Source: Heliopora coerulea (lineage: Eukaryota > Cnidaria > Anthozoa > Scleralcyonacea > Helioporidae). Taken from it: DNA of 64,000 nucleotides. The stretch is from NCBI GenBank assembly GCA_030142905.1, contig JASJOG010000082.1:583501-647500 (forward strand). Direction: 5' to 3'. The position numbers were made by a program, and so were the translations under genes. Shown here one piece after another: positions 46,415 through 55,309 of the stretch (position 1 is the first letter of the stretch; the number at the start of each line of letters is the position of its first letter). The notes below the pieces were generated by a model, which was not told the origin of the DNA, did not search any database, and saw only the letters and a list, made by a program, of their open reading frames with translations.

Positions 46415-49033
46415 CATATATTTAATGCCATGTATGAGGAACAAGTAGTGCTTTTGTGTTGTGTCGTGTTGTGTTTTTGTATATTACCCGCCTTTCAAGG
46501 TACACATCAAATCTACAAAATGTGACAGGTGATTAAGTTCACACAATACAAGTTTGATAGTCTCACAGTTTCCCACATAACAGTAACACGAGTTGTGCGT
46601 TGTGCCGCGTGTTGTGCTACATTGAGTATAGTGTTGTACCGTGTCCTGCTGTGCTCCGTGTTACACTGCGTTGCGTTGGGTTAGAATTCGTTCTATAGCA
46701 AACTTAACATGGCAGCAGTGTGTTTTCAATTGACTTTCAGTGCGTTGCCTCGGATTCAGAAGGTCGAGAGTCATCGCCGCCGCACGACAAGCACACGTCA
46801 GATAGCAGCCGGTTTGCCCTGACTTTAAAAAGCATGAACGTGAGCACGAATAACACGCGGTTTGCCTTTGAGCTGAACTACATTGTCCACGAAAGCCACG
46901 CACTTACAATGACAATGGACAAGAGTATTGATGACGAGTACAGTCCTGCTGTGTTTGAAACAGTCTACGGCAAAGTGAGCGGGAAGAAGGGCAAAGCATA
47001 TTCCCAGTGGAAACCCGTTGCCTACACCATGCCTAAACTTGGGAGGAAATGTCAAACACGCGCTTCTGCTGGGGATGTTAGGAAGATCTCTGACAGATCC
47101 TGGAATATTGGCGAAGCTGTTATGCCAAATGGGATGTACAAAAGCTACGGAGTGAATGTCTCTTTTGGGTTGACCAAGGATGGTTTTTACCAGAAGAACA
47201 AGTATTTGACCTGGTAAGATTTCATTTCATGTTTTAGCCTGCGTCGTCCTTCACGCTTTGCCATTTTGCGTCTCGCGATTGTCATCCTGGTGTATTGTAA
47301 CTCCAAGACACTCTACCGCACGATACGACTGTCGTATGCATTTCTTCACCCTGGCGTATGCAATTATGTCATAAGAGCACGATTCCTGCTTCCTATTTGC
47401 TCACGAATGTGGCAGTATGTCTCGAAGACTTTTGTGAGTGAATCGCATACATCAGGACAAACAATCGAATGCAACAATCGCACAGTGTGGATCAGGCCTA
47501 AGAAGCTCGACCCTCACGATCCATCAGTCAAGATTCTGGTTAGCAAAAATCAATCTACTGAACTGGGGTGAAGAAGAAGCAAGCGAGTGTTTTTTGACTG
47601 TCTGAAAGTCGAGCAACATACAGCACCATGTGTTGGTACCACAGTTTTCAAACACAGAAAAACCATTACGTACTTCTTTTATCAAATAGTAAGGCTGAAC
47701 TTGCAACACAACCTTCAGAAAACATTTGGTGCAAGATTTTTCCGTATTTGGATATTCTGATCCAAACAGAGCAGTGGTAGGTCCAGAGCGGGGGAAGGCG
47801 GTGGTCCCCAGTCCCAACCCTCACGTCAGGGTAAGTGTCCTTTTTTTACGCCCACAAAATGTAAAAGTAATCTAACCAAAAAATTTGCCAAACGCAGTGA
47901 CTTTTTTCCGCAAAATTTTGTGTAGGAGATCGGGCCTTTGTCATTTTTCATTTCATTTCATTTAATCAATATTTAATGAGGAATAGCCTCACTCACCAGT
48001 GGCGCTTTTCAGGAGGATCCTCAATTTACAATTAGATAAAAGTTATAAAATCAAACATATACATAAATAAAATACTAATTAGAATTACAAAGATTGGTAT
48101 TTCTTTAAACTAGACTTTGAATCGAGTAAACTGTTGAGATATTTAATATTGTCCGATATTTTGTTCCATTCATCTATAAACAATATGGCGGAACGTTGCT
48201 TTCCCCAATTTAGTTTGTAGGAAGGTTTTTGGAGGTTATGTGCATAGTTTGTCTTGTATTTATGCATATTCTTGCCGCTTAAAACATTAAAATTATACTC
48301 AATTAAATTATTAAAACATTTAAAAACAAATAGATTACGAGTAAAGGCTTGTCTGATAAAAAAAATGATTCCCATGTAGATCTGTAAGAGCTTCAGAGGC
48401 AGATACAGATGTCATAATTTTGACCATCCGCGCCAGAAAAGATTCACGAGAACTCGCGAGGTGGTCTAGTACCGACGAGATATCACGCGGCCGCCATTTT
48501 GTTTGTATGTGCTGTTGCGAATACGCCTCATAAAGAATGTTGACTTTGTAAGGAAAAACGAGCCGCGACATTCTTGGTTGAAATGTTTGGTGGTTTTGCT
48601 GTCCTTGAAATATTTAACTATAGGGGGGAATGTGTAAGTAGATATATTTAAATACACCAGTGCGTATGTGATTGTAGTAATTTCTCTTCACGATCTTCGT
48701 AAAAAACAATGCCCTATTTTGTTCCGGACTCCCCTCATAGAGGATCCTAAATCCCTCCTGCACTGGTATCAACATACCACAGCTCGCGTAAGATGCACGC
48801 TATCTTATAACACTTTTTAAATGATAACAGTTATTGTTCGTTTTATTGTTTACAGGAGCGGGATTGTTGGTTACGGTGATCCAGCTCAAAGCTCGTTATC
48901 ATTCCTCGTCATCTTGATTATCTCAATCGGCTTAGGACTACCGCTGGTCATCATCATTTTTGGTGGAACTTATGTTCAGATACGAAAACTTTGTCTGAAG
49001 GAAATCCCAACGTCATACGAGAGGATTAACTAG
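40304..49033 (+). CDS. GLMP: glycosylated lysosomal membrane protein
   Basis: Four exons join to 383 residues: 40304-40387, 45438-45854, 46741-47213, 48856-49033. Exon 1 is a signal peptide (MEFLRSYSLLLFFACFVASA). The luminal part has the family blocks NSSTIHYLWTIYPVPTIVVA, LNINW, KSIDDEYSPAVFETV, QWKPVAYTMPKLGR and KYLTW, plus many N-glycosylation sequons (NFS, NIT, NSS, NYT, NET, NVS, NNT). A single membrane span lies at about 340-362 (FLVILIISIGLGLPLVIIIF). A short cytosolic tail ends in SYERIN, a tyrosine-based YxxI sorting signal as expected for lysosomal delivery. Mammalian GLMP is about 406 residues and is reported to stabilise the lysosomal transporter MFSD1. Exon phases agree (0, 0, 2). 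The 5-kb intron 1 is filled with transposon insertions. Exon 1 is assigned by its signal peptide, phase and position, so it is a little less certain than exons 2-4. Confidence 0.93.
41504..41549 (+). ncRNA. complete hammerhead ribozyme (type I)
   Basis: Every element is present. Stem I is ACTACA (41504-41509) with TGTAGT (41544-41549), 6 bp. Then come CTGATGA (41510-41516), stem II GGCC/GGCC (41517-41520, 41526-41529) with loop CAATA, and GAAA (41530-41533). Stem III is ACG/CGT (optionally a fourth G-C pair) with loop GTTC. The cleavage-site nucleotide is C41543, in a GUC context. All core bases match the hammerhead consensus and all three stems are fully paired. The short stem III is typical of hammerheads in Penelope-like elements and retrozymes. 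A (TA)n tract follows immediately. Confidence 0.88.
41570..42330. repeat. (TA)n and TATATG low-complexity tracts
   Basis: (TA)n runs occur at about 41549-41580 and across 42178-42325. Between them, 41660-42160 is rich in repeated ACTTGACTCA / TGACTCAAGT phrases, an imperfect simple repeat. Long TA tracts are prone to assembly error. Confidence 0.8.
42435..42478 (-). ncRNA. hammerhead ribozyme, second family
   Basis: On the minus strand, stem I is GUUGC (42474-42478) with GCGAC (42435-42439), including one G-U pair. CTGATGA is at 42467-42473. Stem II is UGC/GCA inside TTGCCTAAGCGCAT, with a U-U opposition next to the core. GAAA is at 42449-42452, stem III is ACU/AGU with loop CAG, and the cleavage-site base is A42440. 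The core is intact. Sister copies are at 22019-22064 (U4 changed) and 41191-41241 (minus, GAAA changed to AAAA). Confidence 0.72.
42599..42930 (-). repeat. dispersed repeat family R1, copy 1
   Basis: The reverse complement matches 46005-46250 and 63140-63430. Shared blocks are AATTCATTAAAAATTCA.GAG, ACAAAAGAAAATCATAA, TAGCGTATTAGGAGGTTCAT, TTTTAGAAGA and a hairpin GTGCTTTATC.GG...CCCGATAAAGCAC. All three copies adjoin (TA)n-rich sequence. Confidence 0.7.
43087..43839 (+). mobile_element. DNA-transposon remnant with CAGGCCTCTCA termini
   Basis: CAGGCCTCTCA at 43087 is mirrored by TGAGAGGCCTG ending at 43839, with TATATAT on both sides. Two coding-like pieces lie inside: 43161-43385 (…PLWSRKEKEAIIEHVVELYD...) and 43520-43620, an acidic C-terminus (HTALDQDESSSEDSEFELFQ, then KEFESDLD and TGA). 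They are separated by the hairpin insertion at 43387-43504 and are not in the same frame. The superfamily was not identified. Confidence 0.5.
43387..43504. mobile_element. small hairpin insertion, 13-bp TSD
   Basis: AAATACCATTAAT flanks it at 43374-43386 and 43505-43517. A 40-nt tail is followed by a palindrome with arms of about 33 bp (43427-43460, 43469-43503; AGGTAGATGAAC.ATCTTCAAG). No hammerhead core was found. Confidence 0.72.
44550..45071. mobile_element. large hairpin insertion, 13-bp TSD
   Basis: ATTACAAATTATA flanks the insert at 44537-44549 and 45072-45084. After a tail of about 29 nt the arms (about 44579-44800 and 44840-45071) are near-identical inverted copies of more than 200 bp. 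The hammerhead-like box reads TTGACAA with stem II GTCTTT/AAAGAC and then AAAA or GAAA, so it is degenerate. Arm ends match those of the insertions at 6493 and 49162 (ATTCCGAAAA-type, CAAGA.GT). Confidence 0.82.
45975..46000. repeat. (TA)n microsatellite
   Basis: A pure TA tract immediately before repeat R1 copy 2. A further (TA)n tract lies at 46372-46412. Confidence 0.9.
46005..46250 (+). repeat. dispersed repeat family R1, copy 2
   Basis: Same family as 42599-42930 and 63140-63430 (see copy 1 for shared blocks). Located in GLMP intron 2. Confidence 0.68.
47262..47502. repeat. dispersed repeat, copy 2 (GLMP intron 3)
   Basis: Related to 24872-25085. It contains TGCGTCTCGCGATTG near the left and TCGTATGCATTTCTTCACCC, GCGTATGCAATTAT and GGATCAGGCCTAAG further on. 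The rest of the intron (47503-48855) shows no recognised feature. Confidence 0.5.
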
Positions 49034-49161
49034 CAAATAAGAGAACACTAAATTAAAACTAAAAGTATATGATTTTGTAATATTTTTACGCCACAATTTT
49101 ATACGGAGAACACTCATCTGACCGACAGCTCGAACCGATCTCAGCAATTACTAATCGTAGA

Positions 49162-49438
49162 AAACCTTTCCCAGCTGACAATTTTAAGAAGTATAAGGAG
49201 ACAACTCCGAACATTAGCATCTTGTCAACCCAAGATATGAGTGAATAAATAAGACGAGAAAATGTTTCAGGTTATACATCGACTCTATTTCAAAGTCATC
49301 GTCGGATCTAACCCAGTGATGTCTGACGATGACTTTGAAATAGAGTCGAAATATAACTTGAAACGTTTTCTCGTCTTGTTTATTCACTCATATCTTGGGG
49401 TTGCAAGATGCTAATGTTCGGAGTTGTCTTTTTCTTAT
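49162..49438. mobile_element. hairpin insertion, 12-bp TSD with one mismatch
   Basis: ACT(A/T)ATCGTAGA flanks it at 49150-49161 and 49439-49450. A tail of about 28 nt (CCCAGCTGACAATTTTAAG) precedes arms at about 49190-49300 and 49325-49438. It lies about 130 bp past the GLMP stop codon, so it may fall inside the 3' UTR. Confidence 0.75.
49321..49357 (+). ncRNA. minimal hammerhead ribozyme-like motif (HHmin type)
   Basis: CTGACGA (49323-49329) is followed by T, stem II GACTTT/AGAGTC with loop GAAAT, GAAA (49348-49351) and UAUAAC. The core is intact and stem II is 6 bp. Stem III is nearly absent, as in small Penelope-associated hammerheads. The opposite arm has CGACGA and CGATG instead and is broken. 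Confidence 0.62.
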
Positions 49439-49636
49439 ACTTATCGTAGACGGAAACCACAATTGGGAGCAAAATGTCTGGAAACAACCGTTCTTACCGC
49501 AGGTGAACTGTGTCAGTAAACCTAAAATAGCGCACGTAAATTTCTCTCTTCCTCCCGAGCAACGTGGGTCAAGCAGGTAAATTTGACATGTACTGCGTTT
49601 CACCATTAATAGAGAACAATATACAGGTAGAGAGTA

Positions 49637-50158
49637 CAGTGGCGTAGGAAGCGGGGGGACACGGGGGCCGCCCCCAACATTTTATTTAGGGGGGTCGCGA
49701 TATTTTTCGGACCCCATTAAAAACAGATATGGTAACAATGTGCAAAGTGTTGTTTAATTTTTACCATCGCACGTACTTGCATTTCAAAATTAAAGTAGAT
49801 AGTATTTAAAAATCTAATCGGCTGTGTATAGCATTAACAATAATTGATACTTTAGTATACTCAACAGTTGCACACAGATGCCATTAAAACTCATGGTCAT
49901 GATAAACGCATGGTCACGTTTAGCATCGTTGAAATTAAAGGTTAAAAGAGCTCCAACAATTTATAATTATATTTAGTCTTGTAATGAATAAATTAGCAAT
50001 CTTCTATAATGTTCCTTATATTGTAATAGGTGTAAAACTACGTGCATTGTCTCAGCATTGTCAACAAAGTCGATGTAAACATTTACCGAGAAACGTCCAT
50101 CTTGAAGTTGAATTTTGCTCCTACTCCCCCTAACTTCGACTAGCTTCCTACGCCACTG
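49637..50158. mobile_element. hAT-type MITE with perfect 8-bp TSD
   Basis: Termini CAGTGGCGTAGGAAGC and its reverse complement are flanked by AGAGAGTA at 49629-49636 and 50159-50166. The 522-bp interior has no transposase. CAGTGGCGTA termini and an 8-bp duplication are classic for hAT elements. Confidence 0.92.
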
Positions 50159-50166
50159 AGAGAGTA

Positions 50167-52070
50167 AGAAAACGTGAAAGAAAGCCTTTTAGGATCGTTT
50201 TCATACTTGACCTCTGATTGGCACCAAAGAATCGATAAATGGTTTAACAGTTTTGCACCCGATTGTAGCTTTCGTCAGCTCTAAATTGTCGTGGGTCTGA
50301 CATATCGAAAATGAGTGACTTATATTTTTTGGTGGAAAATCTGAATAGATGGTGTCCCAGCTTACAGGGTTTTCGCGTAGAGTTTCAGGATGGGGAGATC
50401 TTGAGATTGTCTTGTCTCCCTCGCCCACTCCCCCATGCCCAGATCTTTCACGTCAGAATCGTTTTTTAGAGACTGTCACTCATTCTTATGGCATTTTTAG
50501 CTGATTCTACGTTGAAGACAGTTTTGATTTGCGGATAATATTTTGAAAATAGACTTCCCTTTTAAACGTGTGCTGAATAAAAGTACCAGAATGCTTTTGG
50601 ATCTCGTATGTGTCAGGAAGCCACTAGATAACATCGACCCGAACCAGGCTGACCAACGATTACCCTGTCAAATTTGAAATTAACGCTGGCAAAAGAGTGT
50701 CAGCGCGCTGCTTCGGATTGTTGGTAAGTAGTTCCATAATGTTAATCTAAACGTTTATCATTCCGTTCGTTTCAAGAATTGAGTATCTCCAAGTAAATTA
50801 AATGCCGCAAAATACTTTGGGTCGTAGAAACATTGATTATTCGATGATCTTGGGCTAAGAACAAGGCATAGATGGCTACTCCGTGTGGAAGCCCTGTGGT
50901 TTGACTAGGGGAAAACGTGACCAGGACATGAGTTCGAACCACAAAACCTTCAGTGTTAAAGTCCATCGTTCTTCTTGCCGCGATATCAGGCCACGATTAC
51001 GATCATCTGGCCTGGACAGATAATCTCGAAACTTGGATGTGCCATCAATACCTTATTCGTAACTCGAGTAAACAATGACGCCGTCAAAGATAAAGATTGT
51101 AGTTGTCCTAATGGAGCTTAAGTTACTGGAACTTCGAATATAGCAGGTTCCCTCAGCCTGCTCTATAATCTTATAGGTCGGTCGATGGACAAGTAAACCA
51201 AATGTCCTGGCTAGTGATGTGAGGAATCGGAGTCACAACCACAGTGCTCGATCCGTCGGAGACATGAGTGAACCGTGTCCTTAGCTTTTGCGCAAGGGGA
51301 GAAGAACATGAAGTGTATCATTGTCTTTTTGTCACATCGATTTATTACCAGATTTCATTCAAATGACTTTGCATCCTCACCAACATTGTTTACCTTTCGC
51401 TCATTGTTTGAGTTTATCTACAATCATTTTCGAATATATAATACTTAGTATGTTAGATTTTAGGTCGCATTTTCCTTTGCTGAAGGACTTTCGCTTGAAA
51501 CCTCAGTATTCGCATTCTCCTTGTTGGCAGAACGCTGCTTTTAAACGTTTTCTTTTTCCTTTACAAGTGCCCGTGCAACACTCTGTTTTCCATGTTACGT
51601 TGCGTCTGTGATCTGTGCTCACTTCTATGTTCTGAATTGAATCGAGTTAAGTTGAATTGAATAGAGTTAAGTTGAATTGAATTGAATCGAGCCGAAAATT
51701 GCTGATTACTACCACAGTAGTGTTTGGAAGTGTTTGTTCTATCCTTGTTCACTTTTACGCAGAATCAACGTGCCCGAACACAATAGGTATTCCGAATAAT
51801 TAAGCAATCAGCCAATAGAAATGTTCGGGATCAGCATTCTTGTCTGTGCTGTTTGAAGGAAAATTACGATAAAAGATTCTTTTGACGGTTAAGAGAAGTT
51901 GAGTCTATTGACGAGAATGCTTTTTTTCTTGTTCAATCAGTTGTTCACTTGAGCGGTTAAAGATAACGTTAGCGTTCGTGGAGGATAGTAAAGACGAGTC
52001 TTCGTTCTAAGTCGTGTTCATCGTCCTCTGTAAACCGTGACAAAGTTATCTGTGTTTGATGAATAAATTC
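50167..52070. other. intergenic, nothing recognised
   Basis: GLMP ends upstream and ubiquilin starts 3 kb downstream. No exon, RNA gene or bounded repeat is supported. A GAATTGAATCGAGTTAAGTT-type simple repeat lies at 51638-51690. Confidence 0.4.
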
Positions 52071-52080
52071 TTCTAGCATT

Positions 52081-53181
52081 AATCTAATAAAGGTGTCCTT
52101 CAGTAGCATGATTGCGATAAAGAAGATCGAATGAGGCCAACTACTGTAAGTTATAGAACTTTATTGCCTAAGCTTTCGTCGGTCAACGAGATCATCAGAG
52201 ACGAAAGCAAAAGATAAGCAGGCATATAAATAGCTTACAACATGTCTCATGGGAGTTAAAACTACGTAAAAATATACACAAATGATTAAATTAGAACTAA
52301 ACTGAGATAAAATCGGGTAAATAAGAAGAAAAATAGCACCTCAGATTATAGCAGGGTTAAGTTCGGATAGGTTAAAATAAAAGGCCTCTGAATTCTGCGC
52401 ATTCTTCACGGGAGTTTATATCTGGTTTAAACGTTCTTATATTAAGTGCCTCAAGGAGTCTAATGTTGACCGGATCCTTATTTCGGGCGATAATGTGTGC
52501 ATCGACATCCCCACGGTCCAACTGGCATTGAACAAGATGTTTCAAAACAGAGTAGTTTATGTTTCCTAGGTGTTCTCTAATTCCATCGTGAATGAGGCGT
52601 ATAGTACTTCCAAAGTAACACTTGTGGTATTTCAAACATTTAACTTGGTATACCATCCCTTTCATAAAGCAATAGCCCGTGTAGGACATAGGACAATTAA
52701 TTCTATCACAGGTCTTATTAGTTTTGCGGGTTGTTAAAGTGTGGCGTTTCGCTGCGGCGTGCAACGAAACGTCAGTAAACATGTTTTAAAACTTTTCGAG
52801 TTGCCTCTTTTACTATGGCGGTACAATCAAGAATTCTGAGCTGGGGTCTGATCTTTATATTGCGATTGCGCTTTCCGCCCGGAAAATCAATAGCCAAGAA
52901 TTCAGAGACCTTTTTATTTTAACCTATCCGGACTGAACCCTGCTATAACCTGAGGTGTGATTCTTATTCTTATTTACCCGATTTTATTATATTTTAGTTC
53001 TAATTTTATCATTTGTGTTTATTTTTATGTAGTTTTAACTCCCATGAGATATGTTGTAAGCTAATTATTCGCTCACTTATCTTTTTGCATTCGTCTCTGA
53101 TGATGTCGTTGACGGACGGAAGCTTAGACAATCAAGTTCTATAACTTAGAGTAGTTGGCCTCACTCGATTTTCCTTATCTG
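52081..53181 (-). mobile_element. Penelope-like retroelement, second family, palindromic ends
   Basis: Left end (about 52130-52340) and right end (about 52940-53175) are inverted copies of one terminal repeat (GAGGCCAACTACT..., TTATAGAACTT). The minus strand between encodes a Penelope GIY-YIG domain (next entry). Possible flanks are TTCTAGC(A/G)TT at 52071-52080 and 53182-53191, a weaker duplication than in the other insertions. On the minus strand at 52160-52201 the terminal repeat holds CTGATGA (52192-52198) and GAAA (52174-52177) around a short stem II, a hammerhead-like core. The right-hand copy has GGAA instead of GAAA. Confidence 0.72.
52372..52782 (-). CDS. Penelope-like GIY-YIG endonuclease domain (second family)
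   Basis: The 136-residue frame contains a zinc-knuckle-like C/C block (NKTCDRINCPMSYTGYC), then GMVYQVKCLKYHKCYFGST, the GIY-YIG core (Tyr...Tyr-Phe-Gly), then an Arg-Glu-His motif (DGIREHLGN), and ends near FKPDINSREECAEFRGLLF. A Cys-rich knuckle before GIY-YIG is seen in some Penelope subgroups. Reverse transcriptase is absent, so it is a 5'-truncated copy. It differs from the domain at 9023-9346 (CLKYHKC instead of CRCCGAS). Confidence 0.78.
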   Translation of the reverse strand: MFTDVSLHAAAKRHTLTTRKTNKTCDRINCPMSYTGYCFMKGMVYQVKCLKYHKCYFGSTIRLIHDGIREHLGNINYSVLKHLVQCQLDRGDVDAHIIARNKDPVNIRLLEALNIRTFKPDINSREECAEFRGLLF

Positions 53182-53191
53182 TTCTAGCGTT

Positions 53192-55309
53192 CGTAAAATA
53201 ATTATAATACACATTTGGATTGAAAAGAATTAAAGTCACGTTTGCCAGTTAACAACAACTGGCTCATATTTCCTCTGGCAGTTATCTTGAATGTTGTATA
53301 GCTCTGATCGCAAGCACTTGTTTCTAAATTCAGTAAAAAATTCAAATGAACGCCTTGGACATACTATTGAACCACCTTTTTATGCAGTCCTTTGAACAGA
53401 TTTTTGTAATTGTCATATACTGACGAAGTGGTTGAAGCCAATTTGATATGGTACGAGAAAAGAGTGATCTTTTTGTCGCTGTTTTGGGGAGGAGTCCTGT
53501 AACGCGAGGGAGCAATTGCTCGTCGGAGAAAACTTTTGCCCGTACCATTTTTACCCCCTTTGAAAAACGTGCAATTAATGGGGAAGATTATTATCTTTTA
53601 GTCGGTATTGTAACATGGAAAACGCATTTTGAGTGGAAGAAGAGGGGCATTTTGATGTTATAATATTTCTTGCAAGGCACCAAAGCTGATGAATTCGAAA
53701 GAATTTATTTTTCGCCGTAAATTAGGCATACTTCAAGATGGATTTTCTTCCCTTATAAACACCTTAGCCCCTCATATACCCTTCAGACTTAGACGTTTGG
53801 CGCAACTAATGCTCTTAAATAAAGGAAGGTAGGGTTTGGAGAAGATTGAATTTGACAGGAGGAGGGCTTTTAATTCTTGATTCATAACGTTAAAAAGTGT
53901 GTACATCTGTCATTGGAGGTTATTCAAGTTTTAAAGGCATTGTGGTCAAATAAATGGCCACCATCTTTTTCGGTATCGTCAATTTCAGCTTACGTTCCCG
54001 GCGAATAAAATATACAGCATGTTAGGGTAAATTCGGAAAAGTTTCGTATAGTAGACCTTCTGTTGTTCATTACCAGAAAATATGCTATCATTAACGCCAA
54101 CCTCAAACTCATTAACGCAAAAATACATTTGTTTTATGCAATCATCCTTCACTAACATAGATACGCAACCATTTGCATCGAAGGGCATTCTATAGCGCCA
54201 ACAGACGACCATTAATACCATTCTGCTATACATTAGGAACAATAAAATTTCAGTTACGAAACAGAAATATCTTGCCTAATTGAAATTTTATTATCCCTAA
54301 TGTATACTAGAATCGTGTTAATGGTGATGATGATGATGACGACTTTATCTCAGGAAGGTAGCACTTAATAGCCAAGGCTAATAAACTTGTGGCCCTCAAT
54401 AAACCTATTTTCAAATCAGTATGGAAAAACTCTAATTATATATACAATATTAAAATGTAGTCGAAAACTTAAACATTAAAATGATGTAAAAATTGCTGAT
54501 CCTTAAAAATCTTACTCCACATATAATTCTTAAAACAGAGTAAAGAGTCTAACTTTCTAATATTAATCAGTATTTTGTCGCAAAGTCTTTCACTAGATAC
54601 TGAAAACGTGCGACCATCCTCGGTTTCTCTCTTATACTTAGGACAGATGACATTTAAATTTACATAGCGAGTATTCCGAGAGTTGATTTTATGGTCGTCC
54701 GTAGGTGCTATAGAATGCCCTTTGATGCAGATGGTTACGTATCTACGCTAGTGAATGATGATTGAATAAAATGAATGTATTTTTGAGTTAACGAGTTTGA
54801 GGTTGGCGATAATGATAGTGTATTTTCTGGTAATGAACAGCAGGTGTTCAATTCTTTAGGTAAAGGAATATGCAAATTAAAGACAAATCGATAACGCAGG
54901 AAAAGTATTGGTTCCCAGCCTTTCAAAATGAATTGGCCGACGACGGCTTTATTGGTTTACAGTGACTGCAACGAAACGGAGGAAATAAAAAAACTGGAGG
55001 AAAGATAAGAAACTTGTTGGAAAGGAATGAACAAGAATAGATCGGTTGAATTTCTAAAGTATCCAGACCAAGGCCGGAAATACAAAAATGTATAGAGTCA
55101 GGTTAGATAAGCATTAAATTTTAAGGACTAATATTATCAACTAGAGCGTTCGTGCCCAAAACTAAAAAGATGGAAAAAAGAAAACTGTACCATTGCGTGG
55201 GAGAAGGTACAAGTACGAAGAAGTATGAAGGGTCGAAGGTTGCGCAGTTTGCACCTGGTAACTAGTGATCGATTTTGGTTTTTTGCTGAAGTCATTATCC
55301 AAAGGGAAC
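53192..55309. other. upstream region of ubiquilin
   Basis: Apart from the fold-back at 54055-54846 no feature is supported. The ubiquilin 5' UTR and promoter should be in the last few hundred bases. No TATA box was assigned. Confidence 0.4.
54055..54846. repeat. fold-back repeat enclosing a LINE reverse-transcriptase tail fragment
   Basis: 54055-54215 and 54690-54846 are inverted copies of about 150 bp (GTTCATTACCAGAAAATAT... and its complement; both encode MPFDA(N/D)G and NEFEVG.NDSIFSGNEQQ). Between them the minus strand at about 54460-54680 reads NSRNTRYVNLNVICPKYKRE then TEDGRTFSVSSERL, resembling the conserved C-terminal tail of non-LTR (CR1/L2/jockey-like) polyproteins. The arms also match 10444-10540. 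Confidence 0.55.

Noticed and set aside
46825..47055. Minus-strand frame over GLMP exon 3
   Set aside because: Antisense shadow of a well-supported exon.
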